Assembly (NCBI RefSeq): GCF_029490015.1
Contig: NZ_CP120468.1
Location: 1,302,001 to 1,366,000, forward strand
From: Halobaculum limi
Lineage (GTDB): Archaea; Halobacteriota; Halobacteria; Halobacteriales; Haloferacaceae
Direction of reading: 5' to 3'
Length of the DNA stretch: 64,000 nt
Shown here: piece after piece, positions 51,467 to 60,878 of the stretch
Layout: every line of letters begins with the position of its first letter
Position numbering within the stretch: the first letter of the stretch is position 1
Notes under the pieces: model-generated
What the model was told of the DNA's origin: nothing
Seen by the model: only the letters and a program-made list of their open reading frames with translations
Databases searched by the model: none
Position numbers and translations under genes: made by a program

Positions 51467-53359
51467 ATGTCAGCCGACGAACTCATCTGGCGGATCGCTG
51501 GCGGGTCCGGGGACGGTATCGCCTCGACCAGTCAGAACTTCGCCAAGGCCCTCATGCGAGCAGGGCTCCACGTCTTCACGCATCGTCACTACCCATCTCG
51601 GATCCGCGGCGGCCACACGTACGTCGAGGTCCGTGCCTCCGCCGACCCCGTCAAGTCGCGGGGCGACGGCTACAACTTCCTGCTGGCGCTGGGTGACTCG
51701 TTCGCCCGCAACCCGCAGGAGAACGCCTACTACGGCAACGAGGAGGTCAAGCCGCTGTCGGAGAACCTCGACGAACTCCGCGAGGGTGGAGTCATCGTCT
51801 ACGACTCCGGCCTGCTCGACACCTCCGAGATTCCGGACTTCGAGCAGCGGGTCGAAGAGAACGACTGGCACGTGTACGACCTCGACCTGCGCTCGCTGGC
51901 ACGCGAGCACGGTCGCGAGGTCATGCGCAACACCGCTGGCGTCGGCGTCACCTGCGCCATCACTGGCATTCCGCTCGCCGCCATCGAGGAGTTGATGCGC
52001 GACGCGATGCCCGACAAGATCCTCGAGCCGAACCTCGAGATTATGCAGGAGGCGTACGACATCGTCTCCGAGGAGTACGACGTCGACGCGCCCGACGTCT
52101 CCGTGCCGACGGGCGAACACGACGAAGAGCAGGTGCTCATGTCGGGGTCGGACGCCATCGCCTACGGTGCCATCGACGAGGGCTGCCGGTTCATCGCTGG
52201 CTACCCGATGACGCCGTGGACGGAAGTGTTCACCATCATGTGCCAGAACCTGCCCGAACTGGGCGGGATCTCCGAACAGGTCGAAGACGAGATCGCGGCC
52301 GCCGCGCTCGCCATCGGTGCGTCCCACATGGGCGTGAAGTCGATGTCCGGGTCCTCCGGTGGCGGGTTCGCCCTGATGGGCGAACCGCTCGGTCTCGCGG
52401 AGATGACCGAGACGCCGCTGGTGCTCATCGAGGCGATGCGTGCGGGTCCCTCGACGGGGATGCCGACCAAGCCCGAACAGGCCGACCTCGAACACGTCCT
52501 GTACACCTCGCAGGGTGACTCCCAGCGGGTCGTCCTCGCGCCTGGCACCGTCGCGGAGGCGTACGACGCCTCTCGCCGCGCGTTCCAGTTGGCGTACGAG
52601 TATCAGATCCCGACGATGCTCATCTACGACCAGAAGCTCTCGGGTGAGTTGACGAACGTCCCGGCGTCGCACTTCGACCGCGAGGCGAACGCGGACATCG
52701 GGATGACGCTGACCGAGGAGGAACTGGCCGAACAGCCCCACACGGAGGACGGCAAGTTCCACCGCTTCCAGCACGAGGGCGAGAACGGCGTCTCGCCGCG
52801 CTCGGTCCCCGGTCAGAAGGGTGGGCGCTACCTCGCGACCGGCAACGAGCACAACCCCGCCGGTCACATCAGCGAGGACCCCGACAACCGCGTCGCACAG
52901 ATGGACCGCCGCGAGCGCAAACTCGACGCGATCCGCGCGGACCTAGACGACGACGGCTTGCTCGTCGAACACGGCCCCGAGGACGCCGACTACGGCATCC
53001 TCACGTTCGGCTCCCAGCAGGGAACCGTTGAGGAGGCGGTCGGCCGCCTCAACGACGATGGTCACTCCGTGAAGGTGCTGACCGTCGGCGAACTCGCGCC
53101 GTACCCGACCGACACGGTCCGCGCGTTCCTCGACTCCGTCGACGAGGCGCTGGTCGTCGAGATGAACGCGTCGGCGCAGTTCCGTGGGCTGACGCAGAAG
53201 GAACTCGGCACGCACGGGGAGAAACTCTCCTCGCTGCTGAAGTACAACGGCAACCCCTTCGAGCCGCGCGAGATCGTGGAGGGGTTCACGACGAAGGTCG
53301 TCGACGACGGGGACCTCCCCGGCAACGAGACCAAGTTCGTACCCGCGGCAGGTGACTAA
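51467..53359 (+). CDS. porA: Pyruvate:ferredoxin oxidoreductase alpha subunit
   Basis: 630 residues. The gamma-type domain comes first (ELIWRIAGGSGDGIASTSQN, HYPSRIRGGHTYVEVRAS), then the alpha (pyrimidine-binding) domain with GSDAIAYGAIDEGCRFIAGY, YPMTPWTEVF, VEDEIAAAALAIGASHMGVK and MSGSSGGGFALMGEPLGLAE, and a C-terminal transketolase-like domain. Haloarchaeal POR has this gamma-alpha fusion plus a separate beta subunit. The lengths of 630 and 312 residues match Por rather than the shorter 2-oxoglutarate enzyme Kor as I recall them. It oxidises pyruvate with CoA to acetyl-CoA, CO2 and reduced ferredoxin. Confidence 0.88.
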   Translation: MSADELIWRIAGGSGDGIASTSQNFAKALMRAGLHVFTHRHYPSRIRGGHTYVEVRASADPVKSRGDGYNFLLALGDSFARNPQENAYYGNEEVKPLSENLDELREGGVIVYDSGLLDTSEIPDFEQRVEENDWHVYDLDLRSLAREHGREVMRNTAGVGVTCAITGIPLAAIEELMRDAMPDKILEPNLEIMQEAYDIVSEEYDVDAPDVSVPTGEHDEEQVLMSGSDAIAYGAIDEGCRFIAGYPMTPWTEVFTIMCQNLPELGGISEQVEDEIAAAALAIGASHMGVKSMSGSSGGGFALMGEPLGLAEMTETPLVLIEAMRAGPSTGMPTKPEQADLEHVLYTSQGDSQRVVLAPGTVAEAYDASRRAFQLAYEYQIPTMLIYDQKLSGELTNVPASHFDREANADIGMTLTEEELAEQPHTEDGKFHRFQHEGENGVSPRSVPGQKGGRYLATGNEHNPAGHISEDPDNRVAQMDRRERKLDAIRADLDDDGLLVEHGPEDADYGILTFGSQQGTVEEAVGRLNDDGHSVKVLTVGELAPYPTDTVRAFLDSVDEALVVEMNASAQFRGLTQKELGTHGEKLSSLLKYNGNPFEPREIVEGFTTKVVDDGDLPGNETKFVPAAGD

Positions 53360-53361
53360 CA

Positions 53362-54300
53362 ATGAGCGCATTCAGTGCTATCGGTGAGGAACGCGAGATC
53401 GACCGTAACGAGTACACTCCCGAGATCGAACCGCAGCCGACGTGGTGTCCGGGCTGTGGTGACTTCGGCGTCCTGAAGGCGCTGAAGGGCGCGCTGCCCG
53501 ACGTCGGCCGCTCGCCCGAGGAGACGCTGCTGGTGACCGGGATCGGCTGTTCGGGGAAGCTGAACAGCTACCTCGACAGCTACGGGTTCCACACCATCCA
53601 CGGCCGCTCGCTGCCGGTCGCCCGCGCGGCGAAACTCGCCAACCCGGACGTCGAAGTCATCGCCGCTGGCGGTGACGGTGACGGCTACGGTATCGGCGGG
53701 AACCACTTCATGCACACCGCCCGGGAGAACCACGATATGACGTATATCGTGTTCAACAACGAGATCTTCGGGCTGACGAAGGGGCAGACCTCCCCGACCA
53801 GTCCGAAGGGGCACAAGTCGAAGACCCAGCCCCACGGCTCGGCAAAGTCGCCGATCCGGCCGCTGTCGCTGGCGCTGACCTCGGGCGCGTCGTTCGTCGC
53901 CCGCACCGCCGCGGTGAACCCGAACCAGGCCCAGCGCATCCTCGCGGAGGCGATGGCCCACGACGGGTTCGCGCACGTCGACTTCCTGACGCAGTGCCCG
54001 ACGTGGAACAAGGACGCCAAGCAGTACGTCCCGTACACGGACATCAACGACTCCGACGACTACGACTTCGACCCGACGAACCGGGCCGACGCGCAGAAAC
54101 TGATGCGCGAGACGGAGGACAAACTGTACGAGGGCGAGGTGCTCACCGGCGTCTACTACCGCGACGAGGAGCGCCCCTCCTACCAGCAGGAGAAGCAGAC
54201 CGTCGGCGAGATGCCTGACGAACCGCTCGCCGAGCGCTACTTCGACGACGACTACGAGTGGGAGCGCTCGTACGATCGGTTCATCGACAAGCACAAGTGA
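53362..54300 (+). CDS. porB: Pyruvate:ferredoxin oxidoreductase beta subunit
   Basis: 312 residues, starting 3 nt after the porA stop. Cys motif TWCPGCGDFGVLKALKGALP (an Fe-S ligand region), GIGCSGKLNSYLDSYGFHTI, thiamine diphosphate motif AAGGDGDGYGIGGNHFMHTA with YIVFNNEIFGLTKGQTSPTS, and DFLTQCPTWNKD. It carries the TPP site of the enzyme and pairs with PorA. A hairpin terminator follows. Confidence 0.9.
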   Translation: MSAFSAIGEEREIDRNEYTPEIEPQPTWCPGCGDFGVLKALKGALPDVGRSPEETLLVTGIGCSGKLNSYLDSYGFHTIHGRSLPVARAAKLANPDVEVIAAGGDGDGYGIGGNHFMHTARENHDMTYIVFNNEIFGLTKGQTSPTSPKGHKSKTQPHGSAKSPIRPLSLALTSGASFVARTAAVNPNQAQRILAEAMAHDGFAHVDFLTQCPTWNKDAKQYVPYTDINDSDDYDFDPTNRADAQKLMRETEDKLYEGEVLTGVYYRDEERPSYQQEKQTVGEMPDEPLAERYFDDDYEWERSYDRFIDKHK

Positions 54301-54309
54301 ACTGATCGG

Positions 54310-54340
54310 CGGCGTTCGTCGCCGAAACTCCCGTTTTCAG
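54310..54340 (+). terminator. Terminator-like hairpin after porB
   Basis: CGGCG-TTCGT-CGCCG (54310-54324) followed by AAACTCCCGTTTT. The position 9 nt after the porB stop fits the end of the porAB transcript. Confidence 0.45.
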
Positions 54341-54435
54341 CCCGATCCGTCGCCCTCGACCCGAGGGTCACGTGACCACGAATCCTGTTTTCTTCTTCGG
54401 AAGGTATTTTTTCCGTGCGGCGAAACCAACCGGTA

Positions 54436-54864
54436 ATGAGTACCTCCTCGACGGCCGACCGCATCCTCGAAGTGTTAGAGCAGGATGCGCAGGCCTCCTA
54501 CGCGGACATCGCCGAACGGGCCGGCGTCTCCAAGCCGACCGTTCGAAAGTACATCAACCAACTCGAAGACGAGGGCGTCATCGTCGGCTACTCTGCGGAG
54601 GTCGACCCGAAGAAGCTCTCGGGCAAGACCATCGCCCTCGTCGGCATCGACGTCGACAGCGAACGCTACGTGGCGGCGACGCGCGCGCTGAAGGAACTCG
54701 ACTCGGTGGAGTCGCTGTACAGTTCCTCCGGTGACCATATGTTTATGGCCGAGGTGCGTGCGAGCGACGGCGACGAACTCGGCGAGGTCATCTCCGACGA
54801 GATCGGCGGCGTCGACGGCGTTACCGCCGCCCACCCGTCCGTCCTCCAGGAGCGACTGAAGTAA
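54436..54864 (+). CDS. Lrp/AsnC family transcriptional regulator
   Basis: 142 residues from the ATG at 54436, with a TATA-like GTATTTTTT about 30 nt upstream. N-terminal HTH (ILEVLEQDAQASYADIAERA, GVSKPTVRKYINQLEDEGV) and C-terminal RAM-like domain (IALVGIDVDSERYVAATRAL, VESLYSSSGDHMFMAEVRAS). Lrp-type proteins bind effectors such as amino acids and control metabolic genes. Its place directly after porAB suggests it may control that operon; inference only. Confidence 0.88.
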   Translation: MSTSSTADRILEVLEQDAQASYADIAERAGVSKPTVRKYINQLEDEGVIVGYSAEVDPKKLSGKTIALVGIDVDSERYVAATRALKELDSVESLYSSSGDHMFMAEVRASDGDELGEVISDEIGGVDGVTAAHPSVLQERLK

Positions 54865-54969
54865 CGGCTGTCCGCTCGCGGCTCGTCGCGTCTCGCTATC
54901 GTCTCGGTAGTCGACTATCGACCGACCGACCGTAGTGGCCCGAACGGAGCCATCAGGGAAGTTGCCTGC

Positions 54970-55308
54970 TCACGGAATTTTCACGTAGTTGAACCCCTCA
55001 GATTGGAGACGGACTAGCTCCGCGACGCCACTCGACACCGTGTCAACACCGGCCAGCGTCTCCCCAGTGAGGCCGAGTCGTCGGAGACACGACTCCCCGA
55101 CCGTCACCGACACGCCTCGCGTCAGGAGGTCGGCCACGTCGTCCGCGAACGGGGAGTCGGGGCCAGCGAGTCGGGCCCCAGTTCGGTGGAGCAACAGCGT
55201 CACCGCGTCGTGGTCGAGCCACTCGTGGCCAGCGAGGAGTCGAGCAGACCTGACCGCGTGGCTGCAGTCGGCTTCCTCCGCGGTCGTCAGGTGGATGACG
55301 GTGTTCAT
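54970..55308 (-). CDS. DsrE-like family protein
   Basis: 112 residues from the ATG at 55308 (a longer frame reaches 55356 but adds a basic leader). MNTVIHLTTAEEADCSHAVR, ARLLAGHEWLDHDAVTLLLH, DDVADLLTRGVSVTVGESCL and a tail SEGFNYVKIP resemble the DsrE/DsrF-like fold, with Cys residues in CSHA and ESCLRR. Members take part in sulfur transfer or are of unknown function. Convergence and divergence with neighbours give no further clue. Confidence 0.72.
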   Translation of the reverse strand: MNTVIHLTTAEEADCSHAVRSARLLAGHEWLDHDAVTLLLHRTGARLAGPDSPFADDVADLLTRGVSVTVGESCLRRLGLTGETLAGVDTVSSGVAELVRLQSEGFNYVKIP

Positions 55309-55425
55309 CCCACGAGTACGCCGTCCGTGACCGAATACGTTCCGCTGGAGCAACACGACGGCGTCGCCGCTTCACTTTCACCGCGGACGGGCAACGTTGA
55401 CGGTCGTCGACGACAGATCGCGAGT

Positions 55426-56796
55426 ATGGAGGAGACGCTCCCCGGCGCACCGACCGACGAGGGTGGGGAGCGCGTGATCTTACACGTCGATATGGACTGC
55501 TTTTACGCCTCGTGTGAGCGCCTGAAAGAGCCGGTACTCGCGGGAGCGGCTGTCGTCGTCGGGATGGGCTACGAACCCGGCGACACTATCGGCGCGGTCG
55601 CGACCGCCAGTTACGAGGCCCGCGCGTACGGCGTCGAGTCGGCCCAGCCAATCTCGCAGGCGCTCGAACGCCTCCCGCGGATGGCGGACGCCGACGCCGC
55701 CGCCGCCGCCGCTCCGGACCCGGCGGACGCGGGCTACTACCGCCCCGTCGATATGGACTACTACAAAGAGGTCGCGGCGGAGGTGAAGGCCGTTCTCCAC
55801 GACGTCGCCGACACGGTTCGGGAGGTGAGCATCGACGAGGCGTACCTCGACGTGACCGACCGCACGGCGTGGACGGTCGTCGACGACGACGCCGGCGGGG
55901 AGCGAACGCTCGCGGAGGGGTTCGCCCGGCACGTCCGCGAACGGATCGAACGCGAGGCGGGCGTCCCCGCCAGCGTCGGCGTCGCGCCGAATATGGCGAC
56001 CGCGAAAGTCGCCTCCGACTTCGACAAACCGGATGGGCTCACGGTCGTCCGTCCCGGCGAGGTGGCCGAGTTCCTCGCACCCCTCCCCGTCTTGGACATC
56101 CACGGCGTCGGCCCCGTCACCGCGAGCGACCTCGCCGAGATGGGCATCGAGACGGCGGGCGACCTCGCCGCGGCCGACCCTGCAGAACTGGAAGCACGAT
56201 TCGGCTCTCGGGGGCGGGAGTTCCACGACCGCGCGAACGGCCGCGACGACCGCGAGGTGACGCCCACGGGCCGCCCCAAGTCGCTCTCGCGGGAGTCGGC
56301 CGGGCGAACCGACGACGAGGAGACGAAACGCGAGACGATCCGGACGCTCGCGGCGGACGTGGCCGACCGCGCCCGGTCGCGCGGGGCGATGTACCGCACC
56401 ATCGGGGTGAAGGTGGTGCGCCCACCGTTCGACGTGAACACGCGGGCGGAATCGCTGTCGGGGCCCGTGGACGATCCCGACCTCGTCGAAGCGGTGGCCC
56501 TCGACTTGCTCACCGAGTTCGAGGGCGAGGAGGTGCGGAAACTCGGCGTCAGGGTGTCAAATCTGTCGTTCGCCGCCGAAGATCAGGCGACGCTCGGCGG
56601 GTACGAGGATGTGTCGGCGGCGGGCGAGGCGGACGAGACTGGAGACACCGAAGATGCGGGCGAAGGCGTGACCCGCCGGGCCGTCGACGGTGACACGACC
56701 CTCGACGAGTGGGCCAACGAGGGCGACCCGGACGCCTGGCGCGAGCGGCGGGACCGTCGCCGTCGTGGGCAGGTCGACCTCGACGCGTTCGAGTGA
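55426..56796 (+). CDS. dinB: DNA polymerase IV (Y family)
   Basis: 456 residues from the ATG at 55426. Catalytic palm motifs ILHVDMDCFYASCERLKEPV and REVSIDEAYLDVTDRT, finger-like SYEARAYGVESAQPISQALE, helix-hairpin-helix VLDIHGVGPVTASDLAEMG, little-finger domain with MYRTIGVKVVRPPFDVNTRA. An inserted acidic/Ala-rich segment near 86-105 and a charged C-terminal tail ending QVDLDAFE, which resembles a weak PCNA-binding box. It copies damaged DNA with low fidelity. Confidence 0.93.
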   Translation: MEETLPGAPTDEGGERVILHVDMDCFYASCERLKEPVLAGAAVVVGMGYEPGDTIGAVATASYEARAYGVESAQPISQALERLPRMADADAAAAAAPDPADAGYYRPVDMDYYKEVAAEVKAVLHDVADTVREVSIDEAYLDVTDRTAWTVVDDDAGGERTLAEGFARHVRERIEREAGVPASVGVAPNMATAKVASDFDKPDGLTVVRPGEVAEFLAPLPVLDIHGVGPVTASDLAEMGIETAGDLAAADPAELEARFGSRGREFHDRANGRDDREVTPTGRPKSLSRESAGRTDDEETKRETIRTLAADVADRARSRGAMYRTIGVKVVRPPFDVNTRAESLSGPVDDPDLVEAVALDLLTEFEGEEVRKLGVRVSNLSFAAEDQATLGGYEDVSAAGEADETGDTEDAGEGVTRRAVDGDTTLDEWANEGDPDAWRERRDRRRRGQVDLDAFE

Positions 56797-56851
56797 GCGG
56801 TTAGATGCGGGCACGCGGGACCGCGGGCGTGGGTTCCCCATCGGTCGTCGG

Positions 56852-58054
56852 TCACGACCCGGAGATTCGACTGGGAAGCACCGCCGTGATCCGGTCGGCG
56901 TTGCGCATCAACACCGTTCCGAGGACACTCGTCACCAGCACGTAACCGACGGTGAAGGACGGGATGGTGTCTCTGAGCGCCGGCGTGGTTCCAGCTGTCA
57001 CGAGAAACGCCGCGATTACGAGCGAAAACTCCCCACGCGGGGTCAGCGCACACCCTACCCTGACAGCACGACGGGTGTCGAGGCCGTACGCCCGCCCGGC
57101 GAGGGTGCCGCTCACGAGTTGGCCAGCTGTGGTGACGACGGCAGCGATGAGGACCGGCACGAGCGTCGCCGCGAGTAGTCGGGGGTCGGTTTGGAGGCCG
57201 ATCACGACGAAGAACACTGCCGCGAAGAGGTCGCGAATCGGGGCGAGTAGCCGGCGGACCCGCCCGACGTGGCTCGTCCGACCGAAGGCGGTACCGACGA
57301 GGAACGCCGCGACCGCCTCGCTCACGCCGACGAGGAGGCCTGCGCCGGCGACGAGTGCGCCGACGCCGAGGACGCCCAGCAGGAACAACTCGCCGGACGC
57401 AGCCTCGAACGCCCGGTCGAGAGCGGCGGCGCCGTAGTACGCGGCGGCGACGAGCGCGATCAAGAACGCCGTCGACAGTCCGATGGAGACGACCAGTCCG
57501 GACAGGTCGGTCCCGCCGGCGAGGAGTGCCGACAACACCGCGAACCCGAGGGCGGTCGCCACATCTTCGATCACGACCACGCCGAGGATCGCCCGGCTCT
57601 CGACGTCGGCGATCCAGCCGAGGTCGACGAGCGACTTCGCAATGATCACCGTCGAGGAGTTGAAGACGATCAGCGCGAGAAAGCCCGCCTCCAGCCACGT
57701 GAATCCGAAGGCGATCCCGAGCAAAAACCCCAGCGGGAGGCTGATGCCGACGTCGGCGACGCCTGCACGGAGGAACCGTGTTCGGTTCGAGAACAACTGT
57801 TCGAGGCTCAACTCTACCCCGACGAAAAAGAGGAGTAGCACCACTCCCAGATCCGCCAGGAGTCGCAACGGTTCTGCGCTCGGAAGGAGCGCGAGCGAGC
57901 GGCCGGCGACCGCTGGAGCGGCGGGGCCGGCGAGCACTCCCACGAGGATGTACGCAGGGATGACCGACTGGCCCACCCGCTGTGCGATCGCGCCAGCGAG
58001 CGCCAGCGCCGTGAAGAGGATGCCCACCGTGAGGAGGAGGCCGAGTCCGTCCAC
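56852..58054 (-). CDS. Cation:proton antiporter (CPA2 family, KefB/KhtU-like)
   Basis: 400 residues from a GTG at 58054 (the open frame continues further upstream, but only into the partner gene). Twelve or so TM helices. Typical features are IPAYILVGVLAGPAAPAVAG, LGVVLLLFFVGVELSLEQLF, IVFNSSTVIIAKSLVDLGWI, GVVVIEDVATALGFAVLSAL (the ED pair in the ion path), and RVGCALTPRGEFSLVIAAFL. It should exchange K+ or Na+ for protons. The TrkA-C protein encoded immediately upstream is its likely regulator. Confidence 0.88.
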   Translation of the reverse strand: MDGLGLLLTVGILFTALALAGAIAQRVGQSVIPAYILVGVLAGPAAPAVAGRSLALLPSAEPLRLLADLGVVLLLFFVGVELSLEQLFSNRTRFLRAGVADVGISLPLGFLLGIAFGFTWLEAGFLALIVFNSSTVIIAKSLVDLGWIADVESRAILGVVVIEDVATALGFAVLSALLAGGTDLSGLVVSIGLSTAFLIALVAAAYYGAAALDRAFEAASGELFLLGVLGVGALVAGAGLLVGVSEAVAAFLVGTAFGRTSHVGRVRRLLAPIRDLFAAVFFVVIGLQTDPRLLAATLVPVLIAAVVTTAGQLVSGTLAGRAYGLDTRRAVRVGCALTPRGEFSLVIAAFLVTAGTTPALRDTIPSFTVGYVLVTSVLGTVLMRNADRITAVLPSRISGS

Positions 58055-58122
58055 GTATATGCCCCGACGGCGGGGGTGGAATAGCTGTCGGCGATCGGCC
58101 CGTTTCGACGTGGCGTCGACTT

Positions 58123-58599
58123 CTAGCCGGAGAGGAAGCGGCTGAGTTCGTCGTACGCGTCTCCGGTGCCGACGACGACGAGCGTATCGCCCCCTTCGAT
58201 CCGCGTGTCGGGGTCGGGGTTCGAGATCAGTCCGTCGTCGCGGCGGATTCCGAGGACCGACACGCCCGTTTCTGTGCGGAGCCGCGCCTCGCGGATCGTT
58301 CGGCCCGCGAGCGGCGAGTCGGCGCCGACTTCGACCCACCTGATCGGGGCGTCCTCGAACGCCTCGTCGAGGTCTGCCGCCACTGGGGTGAAGTAGCTTC
58401 CCTCGAACAGTTCGGCTACCTTCCGCGCCTGTGACTCGGTGAGTTCGAACAGCGGTTCGCTGTCGCCGTCCCGGTCGCCCCGCCAGTAGGTCCGACGGCG
58501 GCCGTCGTTCCCGTGAACGATGACGAACTGACTGCCGTCGGGAAACGACGCGGTGTAGCGCCGACCGACGCCGGGGAGTTCCGTCTCGGTGATCCGCAT
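58123..58599 (-). CDS. Antiporter regulatory subunit (KhtT-like, TrkA-C domain)
   Basis: 158 residues from the ATG at 58599 (an in-frame start at 58641 is less likely). N-terminal region MRITETELPGVGRRYTASFP and FVIVHGNDGRRRTYWRGD, then a TrkA-C domain with IRWVEVGADSPLAGRTIREA, TGVSVLGIRRDDGLISNPDP and GGDTLVVVGTGDAYDELSRF. KhtT in Bacillus regulates KhtU by binding nucleotide. The 68-bp gap to the antiporter and shared strand support a KhtTU-like pair. Confidence 0.87.
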   Translation of the reverse strand: MRITETELPGVGRRYTASFPDGSQFVIVHGNDGRRRTYWRGDRDGDSEPLFELTESQARKVAELFEGSYFTPVAADLDEAFEDAPIRWVEVGADSPLAGRTIREARLRTETGVSVLGIRRDDGLISNPDPDTRIEGGDTLVVVGTGDAYDELSRFLSG

Positions 58600-58728
58600 A
58601 CTCGTGGATCGTCGCCGGACCACATCGCTGTTCGGGTCCACGGCGTCCGCTTGGACATCCCAATTATGTCTGACGTATGTCTGACGGAGGCGGCGGGATT
58701 AAGCCGAGGTAGTGGCGACACATGTGTA

Positions 58729-60540
58729 ATGAGCGAGGAGACTATCACCGTCGCGGACGTGAGCGACGGGGTCGGCGGGGAGTCGGGTCTGTCCGCCGGC
58801 ACGCCGATTTCGCTCCCGGTGGTCGAGATTCTGACCGGCCGGGGGTTCATCACGGGCAAGTCAGGCAGCGGGAAGTCGAACACGGCGTCGGTCGTCATCG
58901 AGAAACTGCTGGAAAACAACTTCCCCGTTCTCATCGTCGACAGCGACGGCGAGTACTACGGGCTGAAAGAGGAGTTCGAGGTGCTCCACGTCGGCGCCGA
59001 CGAGGAGTGTGACATCCAAGTGTCGGCGGAACACGCCGGGAAGATCGCGTCGCTGGCGCTCGAACAGAACGTCCCCATCATCCTCGACGTCTCGGGCTAC
59101 CTCGACGAGGAGGAGGGATCGAAACTCATCCGCGAGACGGCGCGGCAACTGTTCGCGAAAGAGAAGAAACTGAAGAAGCCGTTCTTGATGCTCGTCGAGG
59201 AGTGCCACGAGTACATCCCCGAGGGTGCAGGGATGGACAAGACGGGCAAGACCCTCATCAAGATCGGCAAGCGCGGCCGCAAACACGGCCTCGGTATCGT
59301 CGGCATCTCCCAGCGCCCCGCCGACGTCAAGAAGGACTTCATAACGCAGTGCGACTGGCTCTGTTGGCACCGCCTCACCTGGGACAACGACACGAAAGTC
59401 GTCTCTCGTATCCTCGGCAGCGAGTACGGCGACGCAGTCGAGGACTTAGACGACGGTGAGTCGTTCCTGATGACCGACTGGGCAGAGTCCATCCGACGGG
59501 TGCAGTTCCACCGCAAGCAGACGTTCGACGCGGGCGCGACGCCCGGCCTCGACGATTTCGAGCGACCGGACCTCAAGTCGGTGTCGGGCGACCTGGTCTC
59601 GGAACTGAAGACCATCACCGACGAACGCGAGCGGACCGAGTCGGAACTGGCGGACCTCCGGCAGGAACTCGACAAGAAGAAGCAGCGCATCACGCAGTTG
59701 GAGCGAGAACTGGAGGAGGCGCAGGATATGTCGGAGATGGCCGACACCTTCGCGCAGGCGCTGCTCCAGAAAGCCGAGGCCCCGTATCGCGGCGGCGGCG
59801 GGCGCAACCTCGCTCGTGAGGCGAACGGCGTCAGCGGGTCGGACGACTCGGCCCCCGAACCCCAACGCCGCGACGACGACCCCGGCGAGGAGGGGAGACT
59901 GGCGGACGACCAGTCGGAACTGTACGACTACGAGCGACCCGAGGCCACCGCTGGCGACGGCGAGGACGTCGGCGTCGGTGGCGGAGCCGTCGCAACCGCG
60001 GCGACCAACGGCGAGTCGGCGGCCGAGGTCGAGGCGTCCGACGGGTCTAGTGAATCGGATGCAAACGTCGGCGCGAGTCCCGACCGCGTCGCGGCGGCGG
60101 TCCCCGAGACCGACGGCGTCGACATCTCCCCCGCGCGGTCGCGGTCGGGGTTCAACGAGATAGAGGACGCGACGGCGTTCCTCGACGGCGACGAACTCCG
60201 ACACCGGAAGGCGGTGGTCGCGGGGTTCGTCCGTGCCGTCGAGTCGCTGGAGGGCGTGACCCGCGAGATGCTCGCCGCTTATCGGCGCGCTGGGCGCACG
60301 ACACCCGTCGAGGCACACCTCTCGGCCGACGGCTCTGGTGACCGCCGGTACGCGTACGCCCGCAACAAGGTGCTCCGCCGGGCGGGGTTCGTCGAACATC
60401 GGAGCAAAGGCGAGTACGAGTACGTCCTGCCCGACCTCGTGCGTCGGGTGTACGGCGACCACACTGACGAACAGGACCTCGTCGAGGTCGTCGCCGAGAT
60501 TGAAGCCCGCGCGGGGCTGAATCCGGATCTGTCGCCGTGA
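58729..60540 (+). CDS. HerA-like P-loop ATPase with coiled coil and C-terminal wHTH-like domain
   Basis: 603 residues from the ATG at 58729 (the upstream in-frame extension crosses the divergent gene). Walker A FITGKSGSGKSNTASVVIEK (about 42-61), Walker B PFLMLVEECHEYIPEGAG (about 157-174), an arginine-finger region GIVGISQRPADVKKDFITQ, then a coiled coil (about 288-345), an acidic linker (350-480) and a C-terminal domain (about 485-600) with RHRKAVVAGFVRAVESLEGV and RRAGFVEHRSKGEYEYVLPD. DUF87/HerA-type ATPases move DNA; this copy has no NurA partner nearby, so its process is unknown. The next gene overlaps by 4 nt. Confidence 0.82.
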   Translation: MSEETITVADVSDGVGGESGLSAGTPISLPVVEILTGRGFITGKSGSGKSNTASVVIEKLLENNFPVLIVDSDGEYYGLKEEFEVLHVGADEECDIQVSAEHAGKIASLALEQNVPIILDVSGYLDEEEGSKLIRETARQLFAKEKKLKKPFLMLVEECHEYIPEGAGMDKTGKTLIKIGKRGRKHGLGIVGISQRPADVKKDFITQCDWLCWHRLTWDNDTKVVSRILGSEYGDAVEDLDDGESFLMTDWAESIRRVQFHRKQTFDAGATPGLDDFERPDLKSVSGDLVSELKTITDERERTESELADLRQELDKKKQRITQLERELEEAQDMSEMADTFAQALLQKAEAPYRGGGGRNLAREANGVSGSDDSAPEPQRRDDDPGEEGRLADDQSELYDYERPEATAGDGEDVGVGGGAVATAATNGESAAEVEASDGSSESDANVGASPDRVAAAVPETDGVDISPARSRSGFNEIEDATAFLDGDELRHRKAVVAGFVRAVESLEGVTREMLAAYRRAGRTTPVEAHLSADGSGDRRYAYARNKVLRRAGFVEHRSKGEYEYVLPDLVRRVYGDHTDEQDLVEVVAEIEARAGLNPDLSP

Positions 60541-60821
60541 CGCTGAAACTGCCGCCCAGCGGCGACGACCGCTGGCGGCTGGCACCACACGCTCGCGTCA
60601 TCGTCTACGAGACGGACGACGGCAACGAACTCCTCACCATCTACGACTGCGGTGCGGCACAGAAGCCACCAACGGCGCAACTGATCGGGAATCTCGTCCG
60701 GGTGAACGCGGCACACGAACTCGAACGGAGTCCGACCGGTTACGTCGTGAGTATGCGCGAGACGGCAGACCTCGTCCGACAGGACGCCGAACACTACCGG
60801 ATCGACGCGGTCGACGAGTAG
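60537..60821 (+). CDS. Small hypothetical protein coupled to the HerA-like ATPase
   Basis: 94 residues from a GTG overlapping the ATPase stop (GTGA). LAPHARVIVYETDDGNELLT, IYDCGAAQKPPTAQLIGNLV and AHELERSPTGYVVSMRETAD suggest a compact alpha/beta domain without TM segments. I do not recognise the family. Coupling suggests a role with the ATPase. Confidence 0.65.
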   Translation: MTLKLPPSGDDRWRLAPHARVIVYETDDGNELLTIYDCGAAQKPPTAQLIGNLVRVNAAHELERSPTGYVVSMRETADLVRQDAEHYRIDAVDE

Positions 60822-60878
60822 AGACCGAGAGCGGACGGGGCGGTCACGCCATTACTTGTTGGTGCCCTTCGACTTCGG

